Positions 1-7,868 of a stretch of 9,002 bases of DNA are shown piece after piece. Source of the stretch: Bacteroidia bacterium (GTDB lineage Bacteria > Bacteroidota > Bacteroidia > Bacteroidales > Azobacteroidaceae). The notes below the pieces were generated by a model. The model ran no database searches and was not told where the DNA came from. It worked only from the letters and a program-made list of their open reading frames with translations. The translations under genes and the position numbers were made by a program. The stretch is from assembly GCA_025999255.1 (NCBI GenBank), contig BNXB01000055.1, forward strand, positions 1 through 9,002, written 5' to 3'. Within the stretch, counting starts at the first letter, position 1, and each line of letters begins with the position of its first letter.

Positions 1-345
1 AATCTTGGAGACCAGTTGTCGGGAGGAGAACGTCGTCGTGTAGAGATTGCCCGTTGTCTCGCAATCGACCCTAAATTTATCATGTTGGATGAACCTTTTG
101 CCGGAGTCGATCCTATTGCCGTACAGGATATTCAACAAATAGTCGGCAAATTAAAAAATAAGAATATAGGAATACTCATCACCGACCATAATGTACATGA
201 GACATTAAGGATAACGGACAGGGCTTATCTTCTGTTTGAAGGAAAAGTATTGTTCCAGGGAACAGCCGAAGAATTGGCTGCTAATGCTGTTGTCCGGGAG
301 AAATATTTAGGCCGGGATTTTGAATTGAGGAAACGGGTACTTTAA
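1..345 (+). CDS. lptB: LptB, LPS export ABC transporter ATPase (3' end)
   Basis: This is the C-terminal 114 residues of a gene that begins before the window; the reading frame is open from base 1. The ABC signature LSGGE is at window residues 6-10, Walker B FIMLDEP at 26-32, the D-loop GVDP at 35-38 and the H-loop histidine in ITDHNV at 63. The stretch [15 protein letters not shown] and the ending YLGRDFEL are typical of LptB, where E. coli also ends in YLGEDF. In the family, LptB is the cytoplasmic ATPase that powers lipopolysaccharide extraction from the inner membrane with LptF, LptG and LptC. The Walker A half lies upstream of the window. After the stop comes about 230 nt of non-coding DNA, so the gene seems to be last in its transcription unit. 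A different ABC ATPase is unlikely given this tail. Confidence 0.93.
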   Translation, partial: NLGDQLSGGERRRVEIARCLAIDPKFIMLDEPFAGVDPIAVQDIQQIVGKLKNKNIGILITDHNVHETLRITDRAYLLFEGKVLFQGTAEELAANAVVREKYLGRDFELRKRVL

Positions 346-382
346 ATTTTAAACAAAAGCTTATCTTGATTTTTAAACACGG

Positions 383-456
383 GTATAGTTAACACGGAGT
401 TTTATTGTGTTCCGTGTTTAAAACTCCGTGTTAATTATACTCCGTGAAACTCTGTG
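383..456. repeat. Long hairpin with CTCCGTG repeat words
   Basis: Bases 383-404 can pair with 419-440: 22 positions, one of them a G-T pair at 388/435, leaving a 14-nt loop. The core arm AACACGGAGTTTTA (391-404) is matched perfectly by TAAAACTCCGTGTT (419-432). The word CTCCGTG or a near copy recurs at 410-416 (TTCCGTG), 424-430, 440-446 and 450-456 (CTCTGTG), so the block is both an inverted and a short direct repeat. The 3' arm is not followed by a T-run, so it is a poor intrinsic terminator. It could be an RNA-stabilising 3' structure for the lptB transcript or a small interspersed repeat. Its role is unknown. Confidence 0.6.
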
Positions 457-572
457 TCTTTATAATAGATGACTTTATTTCTTAACAATTATTATAATCT
501 TTTAATTAAACATTTACCGTACTTGTTCGTCATATATTAAAGACAGAAGTTTAACCCTTTAATTTTACGACC

Positions 573-1388
573 ATGAAAACGAAATTGTTTATGACGTTTT
601 TTGCTTCGATGCTTATTGCATTTACTTTTGAAGTATCAGCCCAAGTTCATGTTAATTTTTCGGTATATGCCAGGATTCCATTGGCGCCCAATATTGTTCT
701 GAATGTTTCTACGGAGCGTATTGTGCCTCCGGCTCCTCATTACGTTTGGATTGACGGTTATTGGACATGGGATGCTTCTTGTAGAACATATGCTTGGGTT
801 GACGGCTATTGGGGTCGTCCTCCATACGACGGAGCTTACTGGATTCCCGGTTACTGGGAAAGAGTTAACCGTGGATATGTATGGATAAATGCAAATTGGG
901 CGCCGAGGAATTACCGGATGCATTTCGGTTATTATACAGGAAGATACGATTATTACGGCCGTCCGGTATATTACCACAAGCCGGATCATTATCATCACCA
1001 TCATGTGTATGTTTATTCTTATGATCACCGGCCGGATTACCGGGGAAGAGGGCACAGCAGTTCAGCTTATTACAACTCCCATGCACATGATAAAAAATAT
1101 AAAGATAAGGATCGGACATATTATGCAGGAGACCGTAATAATGCCGGAGGAAGAGATGGGAAAAATACCAGGGATGAGAGAAAAAGGATAGACTCAAGTG
1201 GTGATAAAAACAAAAACAAAACCAGGGTATCCCCGGATAATGATAACAAACAGAAGCGGGAGAGTTCTCAATCGGTTACCGGAGAAAGGCAGAGTAGAGA
1301 CAAACAAAGTACAAAGTCTGAGTCTCGTTCCGGTAATATGAAAAACTCAAAGAATGATAGTTCCAGAGAAAGAAGAAATACCCGTTAA
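573..1388 (+). CDS. Secreted YXWGXW-repeat protein with His-rich and basic low-complexity tail
   Basis: The protein has 271 residues. Residues 1-23 form a signal peptide: Lys near the N-terminus, a hydrophobic core, and a probable cut after VSA, before Q24. The conserved part, about 47-112, carries four tandem aromatic units of the YxWxxGYW kind: YVWIDGYW (57-64), YAWVDGYWG (73-81), YWIPGYW (89-95) and the diverged YVWINANW (102-109). This fits the YXWGXW repeat family (Pfam PF12779), whose function is not established. Residues 118-171 are rich in Tyr and His, with a run of His at 141-144. From about 172 to the end the chain is a charged, Ser/Lys/Arg/Asp-rich tail that is probably disordered. 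It is likely periplasmic or envelope-bound, and the His cluster could bind metal (inference). The ATG at 573 is the only start that includes the signal peptide. No clear promoter was seen. Confidence 0.82.
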   Translation: MKTKLFMTFFASMLIAFTFEVSAQVHVNFSVYARIPLAPNIVLNVSTERIVPPAPHYVWIDGYWTWDASCRTYAWVDGYWGRPPYDGAYWIPGYWERVNRGYVWINANWAPRNYRMHFGYYTGRYDYYGRPVYYHKPDHYHHHHVYVYSYDHRPDYRGRGHSSSAYYNSHAHDKKYKDKDRTYYAGDRNNAGGRDGKNTRDERKRIDSSGDKNKNKTRVSPDNDNKQKRESSQSVTGERQSRDKQSTKSESRSGNMKNSKNDSSRERRNTR

Positions 1389-1454
1389 TATATGTTTAGT
1401 ATAAGAAACCGGTAGATATACTTGCTTTTTTTAGGAATAATTAATAATTTAAAT

Positions 1455-1486
1455 CTTGTGTTTCAAAGAATAAGCCTTATATTTGC
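1455..1486 (+). promoter_or_regulatory. Bacteroidota-type promoter of the small Lys/Cys-repeat gene
   Basis: The -7 element TATATTTGC (1478-1486) matches the TAnnTTTG consensus plus a following pyrimidine exactly. CTTG at 1455-1458 is a three-of-four match to the -33 TTTG with a 19-nt spacer. Transcription would start at about 1490-1494, giving a leader of about 40 nt before the ATG at 1532. The call is by motif only. Confidence 0.65.
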
Positions 1487-1531
1487 CCCAATCAATGAAA
1501 TTGAATTTAATTTAAATGTAAAAATTTGGGT

Positions 1532-1792
1532 ATGAAAAAAGTAATTTTATCATTGTTTGTTATGGGTGCTGTTTGCTTATCTTCAACAGCTATGGCACAA
1601 GACAAAACAAAGAAAGAAGCTAAGGCTAAGACAGAAACAACTTGTACTAAAAAAGAAAGTAAATCTTGTTGTTCAGACAAAAAAGTTGCTGATTCTAAGA
1701 GTTGTTGTTCAGAAAAGAAGACTGCAGACTCAAAAAGCTGTTGTTCTGCTAAGAAATCTACAGCTGATAATAAATCTGCAGGAAAGAAATAA
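1532..1792 (+). CDS. Small exported Lys/Cys-rich protein with three 12-residue CCS repeats
   Basis: The protein has 86 residues. Residues 1-22 are a clear signal peptide (MKK, hydrophobic core, then AMA before Q23). After a Lys-rich linker come three tandem copies of SKSCCSxKKxAD at 43-54, 55-66 and 67-79; the third has one extra residue. Each copy has a Cys pair, with further cysteines at 15 (inside the signal) and 38. The mature protein is very basic. I do not recognise a characterised family. Similar short Lys/Ala/Cys-rich exported proteins occur in Bacteroidota, and the Cys pairs suggest metal binding or disulphide cross-linking (inference). The frame extends to a TTG at 1526, but the ATG at 1532 gives the standard MKK signal start and is preferred. 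No Shine-Dalgarno is visible. The gene is a single-gene unit with its own promoter and terminator. Confidence 0.8.
   Translation: MKKVILSLFVMGAVCLSSTAMAQDKTKKEAKAKTETTCTKKESKSCCSDKKVADSKSCCSEKKTADSKSCCSAKKSTADNKSAGKK
1658..1768 (+). repeat. 36-bp coding tandem repeat encoding SKSCCSxKKxAD
   Basis: Three successive units of 36, 36 and 39 bp encode the Cys-pair repeats of the small exported protein. The copies have diverged at silent and variable positions, so this is a coding repeat rather than a recent slippage array. Confidence 0.75.
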
Positions 1793-1842
1793 TCTTTTTT
1801 CAGAAGATATTTAATAAAAAGGCTAATTCAGTAAACTCCAAT

Positions 1843-1882
1843 AAAATCGGTTGTTGAATTAAATTCGGCAACCGATTTTTTT
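1843..1882 (+). terminator. Strong intrinsic terminator of the small Cys-repeat gene
   Basis: Bases 1843-1859 pair with 1863-1879 (17 pairs, two of them G-T), leaving a 3-nt loop. The core AATCGGTTG (1845-1853) is matched by CAACCGATT (1869-1877). A run of seven T (1876-1882) overlaps the end of the 3' arm. It lies 50 nt after the stop of the upstream gene, in the right orientation. Confidence 0.88.
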
Positions 1883-2018
1883 ATACGGTGTTTGTATTTT
1901 GCTATTTTTGCTTCTAAGTCTTCATTTAGCTTGTTTTTTTGTCTTTTCCAGACATGATCCTCCCTGTCAATCCATTGATTGATATTAGGTTGATTAAAAT
2001 ATGATTTCTACTTTTATC

Positions 2019-3185
2019 TTAAGCGGATTGTTTTATTTCTTTCAAGGCTCGTTCCATTTTGGGTATCATCCTGACAGCATTGGCGGTATGAATACCAAAG
2101 AAAATCCAAAGGATTTCTGTTTCTTTTGTTTGAGCCTTAATCTTTCTTAGGTTGTAATGTTCCTTCTCTGTGCCAAAGCTTCCCTCTAAACGGGTTGAGC
2201 GTTCTTTGGAAAGCATCGAGCGCATCAATCGACGTTCCGCCTCTTCCTTTCCCGCTCTTCCTTTGGGTTTGAAACTGGTATAGATTGGAGTTTGACGAGA
2301 GGAGCAGTACGTTCTGGTCTTATTGGTAGCGTAAATGCAATCGCCTGCAAAAAGGGTTACTTTCTTTCGCATCAAACTTTGGGCGTATTGGATACAAGAG
2401 ATCCCCCGGGTTCCCTCATTGAATGCTTTGAAATCAATATGCTCAATAAAATTGATTCCATCAACCTGTATCAGGTTGGCCTTAGCTCCAAACTCCACCT
2501 GCTTGGTTTCCTTGCCCCGGACAATGGGACGCACATAATGCTTATCGATGCTCACAATCCGGTCGGGACAACTTTTACGGGTTTGCTGCATTTGATCTTG
2601 CTGTTCCAGCACCCGGAGAATCACCTGACGACGTTTCCGGTAGCTTCCGCTTAGGTCAAGACGGGATTTATGAGCTTTTTCAAGGTCAGTTAACTGGGAG
2701 CAGAGTTTACCCAACAAGTAAATCAAGCTGCGGCGCAGTTTGTATTTCTTTTTCAACGTCTTCTTCCGGGCTTTGCTAAAACTTTGGTAGCGCTTGGCGA
2801 TGTCGTCAAATTTGTTGCGGGGACGGCGTATCTTCAGGGATTTACAGTGATTGACAAGCTGGGTATGTATCCATTCAATGGATTCAAAGAGCAACTTTTC
2901 ATTCGTAGGGAAACGAAGGTGACTCTCATAGCAGGTCGCATCGGAAAAGACAACGGATGGATTTTCCAGGTAGGGCTTCCAGTGAGCTGCCAGAATCAAT
3001 TGGAGTTGGTCAATATTCATCTTCCGGGCTATCTCACAACGAATTTCGCTGACAATCTTGAAGTTATCCAGAGGATTCAAGGGATTAATATGGACTCCGC
3101 AAAAAAGCTGATAATGAAGATTGGCATTGAGTTGAGCTATCAAATCCTTGTCCGAAAGGCCACTATAGTTTTTCAATACCATCAA
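2019..3185 (-). CDS. IS transposase, C-terminal 388 residues including the DDE catalytic domain (frameshifted gene)
   Basis: This frame carries the rest of the N-terminal DUF772-like domain (about 1-60) and the DDE nuclease (PF13751-like). Likely catalytic residues are D82 in FSDATCYES, D282 in FAGDCIY and E334 in RLEGSFGTE. VEFGAK (230-235) and a Lys/Arg-rich helical insert (about 115-205) are typical of IS1182-like transposases. The frame is actually open upstream to about 3211, where it encodes PYFSPEGKIGL in place of the first TTG-started residues. The 5' part of the gene lies one frame away at 3188-3391. Joining the two by one inserted base gives a protein of about 457 residues, the usual size. 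As it stands, no functional transposase is expected unless the ribosome shifts frame. No classic slippery heptamer is visible at the junction. Confidence 0.85.
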   Translation of the reverse strand: MMVLKNYSGLSDKDLIAQLNANLHYQLFCGVHINPLNPLDNFKIVSEIRCEIARKMNIDQLQLILAAHWKPYLENPSVVFSDATCYESHLRFPTNEKLLFESIEWIHTQLVNHCKSLKIRRPRNKFDDIAKRYQSFSKARKKTLKKKYKLRRSLIYLLGKLCSQLTDLEKAHKSRLDLSGSYRKRRQVILRVLEQQDQMQQTRKSCPDRIVSIDKHYVRPIVRGKETKQVEFGAKANLIQVDGINFIEHIDFKAFNEGTRGISCIQYAQSLMRKKVTLFAGDCIYATNKTRTYCSSRQTPIYTSFKPKGRAGKEEAERRLMRSMLSKERSTRLEGSFGTEKEHYNLRKIKAQTKETEILWIFFGIHTANAVRMIPKMERALKEIKQSA

Positions 3186-3187
3186 TC

Positions 3188-3391
3188 CTATCTTGCCCTC
3201 CGGTGAAAAGTAGGGCGGCCTGAATCCTGATCCTTCAATCCTAATTCCTTTGCTAAAGCGCTAAAGGGAAAACTTTGGTAAAGTCCTCCCAACTCGCTGC
3301 TTGCAAAACTGTGACGGTACTGATTATAAATATCAAACTCGGTGAACCCAATCGTAGGTTGTAAATCGGAAATTTTTTGTATCTTGCGCAT
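3188..3391 (-). pseudogene. IS transposase, N-terminal 67-codon fragment cut off by a frameshift
   Basis: It begins MRKIQKISDLQ and encodes the start of the transposase N-terminal domain, up to the word GLKDQDSGRP. It then leaves the proper frame and ends in FHRRAR and a stop. The alternative frame picks up PYFSPEG at once, so the lesion lies at about 3211-3225. The run GGG at 3214-3216 (CCC on the coding strand) is the simplest site: one extra base there restores GRPYFSPEG. A real single-base deletion is most likely; a sequencing error cannot be excluded. Confidence 0.8.
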
Positions 3392-3405
3392 GTCTTTTAG
3401 TTTAG

Positions 3406-3448
3406 ATTACCCCGATTTTGGTTCTCTAATCCGTAATTTCGGGGTGAT
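3406..3448. repeat. Imperfect inverted repeat beside the IS
   Basis: ATTACCCCGA (3406-3415) is matched by TCGGGGTGAT (3439-3448) at nine of ten positions around a 23-nt spacer. It lies just upstream of the transposase start. It could belong to the IS end or to its insertion target. No equivalent was found at the other side of the element. Confidence 0.35.
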
Positions 3449-3461
3449 GGACAAAGATAAG

Positions 3462-3498
3462 AAAAACCCAACTAATTCATTGTGAGTTAGTTGGGTTT
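3462..3498 (-). terminator. Intrinsic terminator after the rloAB/hsdR remnant
   Basis: Bases 3464-3479 pair with 3483-3498 (16 positions, one of them G-T) around a 3-nt loop; the core is AAACCCAACTAA against TTAGTTGGGTTT. On the minus strand the hairpin is followed by a T-run (A-run 3462-3466 on the plus strand). This makes it the natural end of the minus-strand rloA-rloB-hsdR transcript. An open frame in a third register stops at 3501-3503, just ahead of it. Confidence 0.8.
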
Positions 3499-3526
3499 AA
3501 TTATTTATTTACTGAACGTGCCTTCA

Positions 3527-3598
3527 TCATTGCCATCCTGTATTTTGCAGCAGTTCTATAAACGCTTCTTCGTAAGTGCTTTCTGTAAATTTTGCCAT
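3527..3598 (-). pseudogene. hsdR: hsdR stump: first 23 codons of a type I restriction subunit
   Basis: An ATG at 3598, 10 nt after the rloB stop, opens a short frame starting MAKFTESTYEEAFIELLQ and ending TGWQ before TGA. The pattern FTESTYEEAxIELLxxxGW is how type I restriction R subunits of this group begin, just before their nuclease domain. A full HsdR has roughly 900-1,100 residues, so almost all of it has been deleted. The tight spacing behind rloB and the hsdS remnant upstream agree with an hsdS-rloA-rloB-hsdR order. The identification rests on recognising a short N-terminus plus context. Chance is possible but unlikely. Confidence 0.6.
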
Positions 3599-3608
3599 CT
3601 CTTTTGTA

Positions 3609-4157
3609 TTATTTGGCGATTTTATCTAATTCTTCTACAAATTTGTAAATCGAAGTGGAAGGGTTATTAAAATTAGGCAGAGATTGTGCTCTCTTAATTG
3701 CTTCGGCTTTATTTTCGCACAGCTTTTCCTTCAATTTGTCATCTAAATTCCCTTTCTGATAATGTCGTACATTATTGATAAGTTTGGAAACACATTCACC
3801 GCTTGTCAGTTCTGCATTTTGATTGGCAAAATGCAATAAATACCAAAGTTCAAAGCAGGGATTAGAACAGAGTAAGTAGGCATTTTTGATTTTCTTCAAT
3901 TTCTCCAATACGACTTTCACATCACTATCATAAATCAAGAAAGTTTTATCTTTCGGGTGTACGGTTTTGTGATTCTTGTGATTGGCGATATATTTGTCTG
4001 TAATCCGATTCCCTGCAATTTTTGGGTCAATCTCAATAGGCAAACGGTAGAGTGAACGCAAATGTTTCACATACGTTTCTTCCGTTTCGCCTTCACAAAA
4101 GACGAAAAAGGTGGGTTTTATCAATTTTCCTTTCGGCTGTCTTCCTTTTTGTTTCAT
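3609..4157 (-). CDS. rloB: RloB-family protein (AbiLii-like), partner of the AAA ATPase
   Basis: The protein has 182 residues, with no signal peptide or membrane segment, so it is cytoplasmic. The RloB domain (PF13707) is recognisable by FCEGETEE at 20-27, the acidic YDSD at 76-79, SNPCFELWYLLHF at 98-110 and NPSTS at 165-169. The EGxTE and DxD acidic motifs recall the metal-binding residues of Toprim-like nuclease folds (inference). The gene overlaps the preceding ATPase by the four bases ATGA, so the two are translationally coupled and probably work as a pair. RloA/RloB were named as restriction-linked ORFs in type I loci of Campylobacter. AbiLii of the lactococcal AbiL phage-abortive system has the same kind of domain. 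The base composition is more AT-rich than in gyrB nearby, which fits acquired DNA. It is full length for the family and looks intact. Confidence 0.8.
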   Translation of the reverse strand: MKQKGRQPKGKLIKPTFFVFCEGETEETYVKHLRSLYRLPIEIDPKIAGNRITDKYIANHKNHKTVHPKDKTFLIYDSDVKVVLEKLKKIKNAYLLCSNPCFELWYLLHFANQNAELTSGECVSKLINNVRHYQKGNLDDKLKEKLCENKAEAIKRAQSLPNFNNPSTSIYKFVEELDKIAK

Positions 4158-5404
4158 TGAATAAGCGTTTTAAGGTTATCCAATGAGTCGTCGATATAGG
4201 GAATGGCATCAAATCTGCCTTGTAGATAGGCTTTTTCTACATCCATGGTGTCGCGAAAATCCTTGTAATCGAACAAGGAATATAAATCACTCGAACCATC
4301 ATCACGTTTATTTACAAAATAAATCTGGTCTTTGCGCAATTTATCCAAATTTAGCAAATTGGTATTATGTGTGGTGTAAATAATTTGTGCCGAACTGCTT
4401 ACGTGGAACAATTCTACAATATATTCTACAATTTTGCTGTGCAAACTGTTTTCTATTTCGTCAATCAGCAAAAGTTTGTTATTTTTTATTACATCAATAA
4501 CATTCAGGATTGTATAAAACAACATTTGCGTTCCCGTCGACTCTTCTAATGTGAGATTAAAAGGAATTGCCTTATTTGCTTTATGGTATGTTGTAAAACT
4601 CAATAAATCCATTGTCATATTTTGCTCAATGACCTGCTTGTTTCCCAAATCAACAGTCACATTTTTGTGTGGCTGTTTTGTTTTTTCCAAATTGATATTA
4701 ACAATGTCGCTGTCGGCTATTTGCAATGCTTTTAATACAAGAGACTTATTCTCAGTAAATAGTTTTTCAATTATTTGAGGCTCGAACACAAAGCCAAGAC
4801 AAATTTTTTCGGCAAAAAACATAAAAATTTCTTTGGCAATTTCTCTGTCCATTTGGCTTGCACGAGAAATATAAAGTGTTTTGCGTGAAGTGTTTTCGGC
4901 TACGTCAAGTGGTTTGCGAATGACTGCACCGAAACTATAAATTTCCGATTTCTCTTTTCCGGCGTTTTCGTTGCGAGTAAAAACTTTTGCACGGCGACCA
5001 TTTGGGTAATAATACAATTCTTCTGTTTCTATACTCAAACGAGTAAATGAAAAAGAATACTCATATTTAATATCATTCACTACAAAACGAATCAAGAAAC
5101 AGCTTGGCTTTTTGGGGAAATCCTCGAACTTGAAAGGCATAATACTGAAAACAACGTTTTCATTATATAAATGCGATTGTAAAATCATTTGAACAGAAAG
5201 TTGGATTGCCTTGATAATATTACTTTTTCCGGAGGCATTCGCACCGTAAATAGCCACCGATTTGAGTATTTGCTCATCCTTGTAAGCAAACACGTTGTTT
5301 TGTAGCGATTGCGCTTTTGCCGACTTGCTACCTCCTGCCCGCATATCCAAAACCATTTCGTCTTTGATAGAGAAAAAGTTACTTAAACGAATTTCGAGTA
5401 CCAT
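4154..5404 (-). CDS. rloA: RloA-like AAA ATPase (AbiLi-like), ABC/SMC-type fold
   Basis: The protein has 416 residues counted from the ATG at 5404. Walker A is GANASGKS at 54-61 in the typical AIYGANASGKSN context. ESTGTQ at 288-293 is in the place of the ABC signature. Walker B is LLLIDEIENSLH at 311-322, with D315 and catalytic E316. The H-loop is TTHN with H346. This is the AAA_15/AAA_21 OLD-like ATPase class found in many phage-defence pairs. The frame runs up to an ATG at 5443, but the 13 extra residues are Lys/Asn-rich. MVLEIRLSNFFSIKDE is the usual family N-terminus (beta strand, then SFKD-like turn), so 5404 is preferred. It is coupled to rloB through ATGA. It probably senses an infection cue and gates the partner's activity (inference from the family). 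All ATPase motifs are intact. Confidence 0.83.
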   Translation of the reverse strand: MVLEIRLSNFFSIKDEMVLDMRAGGSKSAKAQSLQNNVFAYKDEQILKSVAIYGANASGKSNIIKAIQLSVQMILQSHLYNENVVFSIMPFKFEDFPKKPSCFLIRFVVNDIKYEYSFSFTRLSIETEELYYYPNGRRAKVFTRNENAGKEKSEIYSFGAVIRKPLDVAENTSRKTLYISRASQMDREIAKEIFMFFAEKICLGFVFEPQIIEKLFTENKSLVLKALQIADSDIVNINLEKTKQPHKNVTVDLGNKQVIEQNMTMDLLSFTTYHKANKAIPFNLTLEESTGTQMLFYTILNVIDVIKNNKLLLIDEIENSLHSKIVEYIVELFHVSSSAQIIYTTHNTNLLNLDKLRKDQIYFVNKRDDGSSDLYSLFDYKDFRDTMDVEKAYLQGRFDAIPYIDDSLDNLKTLIQ

Positions 5405-5480
5405 TTTATTCTTTATCTTTGTAATATTTTTGCAAATATGCAAAATAAAATTGATATATATTCTTTTCTACAGAAAAAAT

Positions 5481-5768
5481 TCATTCTGTTACGCTATCTT
5501 TAATTAATATCGGGCAAATATCTTTCAGCATTTTGCCAAGTTGTTCGGCTATCTGTTGCCGTTCATATTGCGCCTTGTAAATATCTACTATGCTTTGTTG
5601 TATCGGTAGCGGTTGTATCGGGATTTTCACTTGGCACATATCGGAATAACTAAAGACTTCCCTTGCACTGCCCCACGAGTTATATCTCGCATATCTGTCA
5701 AATTCCGGACGATTAAGACATAAAAATAGATATTCAGGAGATAACTTCTCTTTATTTCGTACTGAAAT
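5481..5768 (-). pseudogene. hsdS: hsdS remnant: C-terminal 95 codons of a type I specificity subunit
   Basis: The frame opens directly after an in-frame TAG (5769-5771) and has no usable start. It encodes the end of the second target-recognition domain (KLSPEYLFLCLNRPEFDRY at 8-26, then YNSWGSAREVFS at 29-40). This is followed by the conserved distal part: VKIPIQPLPIQQSIVDIY at 47-64, then an amphipathic helix ending in LKDICPILIKDSVTE. These words are characteristic of HsdS, whose two target domains and conserved helices confer sequence recognition on the HsdM/HsdR complex. About three quarters of a normal HsdS (about 400 residues) is missing. The break lies within about 135 nt of the gyrB stop. 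It is either a deletion relic or a silent cassette for hsdS recombination with a copy elsewhere. It stops 76 nt before the start of rloA. Confidence 0.83.
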
Positions 5769-5776
5769 CTAACAAC

Positions 5777-5810
5777 AATTGCCTATAGAAAATAAATTCT
5801 ACAAGCAATT
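5777..5810. repeat. Imperfect hairpin at the gyrB/hsdS-remnant junction
   Basis: AATTGC (5777-5782) pairs with GCAATT (5805-5810) and TAGAA (5786-5790) with TTCTA (5797-5801), with two mismatches between the two paired blocks and a 6-nt loop. It sits between the gyrB stop and the point where hsdS homology begins. It may help end gyrB transcription, although no good T-run follows on that strand. Otherwise it marks the rearrangement breakpoint. Confidence 0.4.
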
Positions 5811-5900
5811 TTTATTGAATTTACTGAATTTGCCTTTTTGATGGATCCTAAAATTGATAAGGTTGGGAGCCTTTTTTATAAAATATTATGTAACTTGTTT

Positions 5901-7868
<1,968 letters not shown>

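Larger units (their letters stand above)
2019..3391 (-). mobile_element. Insertion sequence of the IS5/IS1182 superfamily, ends not resolved
   Basis: The given limits cover only the transposase reading frames. The element must extend somewhat further on both sides. I compared the flanks (about 1883-2018 and 3392-3463) for terminal inverted repeats and target duplications and found no convincing pair. The transposase has the DUF772-type N-terminus and a DDE domain with a long insertion of basic helices, as in IS1182-like elements. The element lies between the terminator of the small Cys-repeat gene and the terminator behind the type I restriction remnant, so it sits in or beside already non-essential DNA. 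A frameshift in the transposase suggests it cannot move by itself. Confidence 0.8.

Noticed and set aside
636..1055. Minus-strand open frame of 139 codons opposite the YXWGXW gene
   Set aside because: It is the antisense shadow of the repeat-rich coding sequence; the product is a run of Ile/Met/Arg with no family resemblance.
1658..1768. Tandem repeat considered as a CRISPR or non-coding satellite
   Set aside because: The units are in frame, diverged mostly at silent or variable codons, and part of a signal-peptide protein; there are no spacers.
2784..3206. Plus-strand open frame of 140 codons opposite the transposase
   Set aside because: It is antisense to recognisable transposase sequence and has no domain features of its own.
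1883..3463. Search for terminal inverted repeats and target duplication of the IS
   Set aside because: Only short chance matches such as AGACATG/CATGTCT were found, at unequal distances from the ends; none is a credible terminus.
5405..5443. Upstream ATG extending RloA by 13 residues
   Set aside because: The added residues are Lys/Asn/Ile-rich intergenic-like sequence, while the ATG at 5404 gives the standard family N-terminus.
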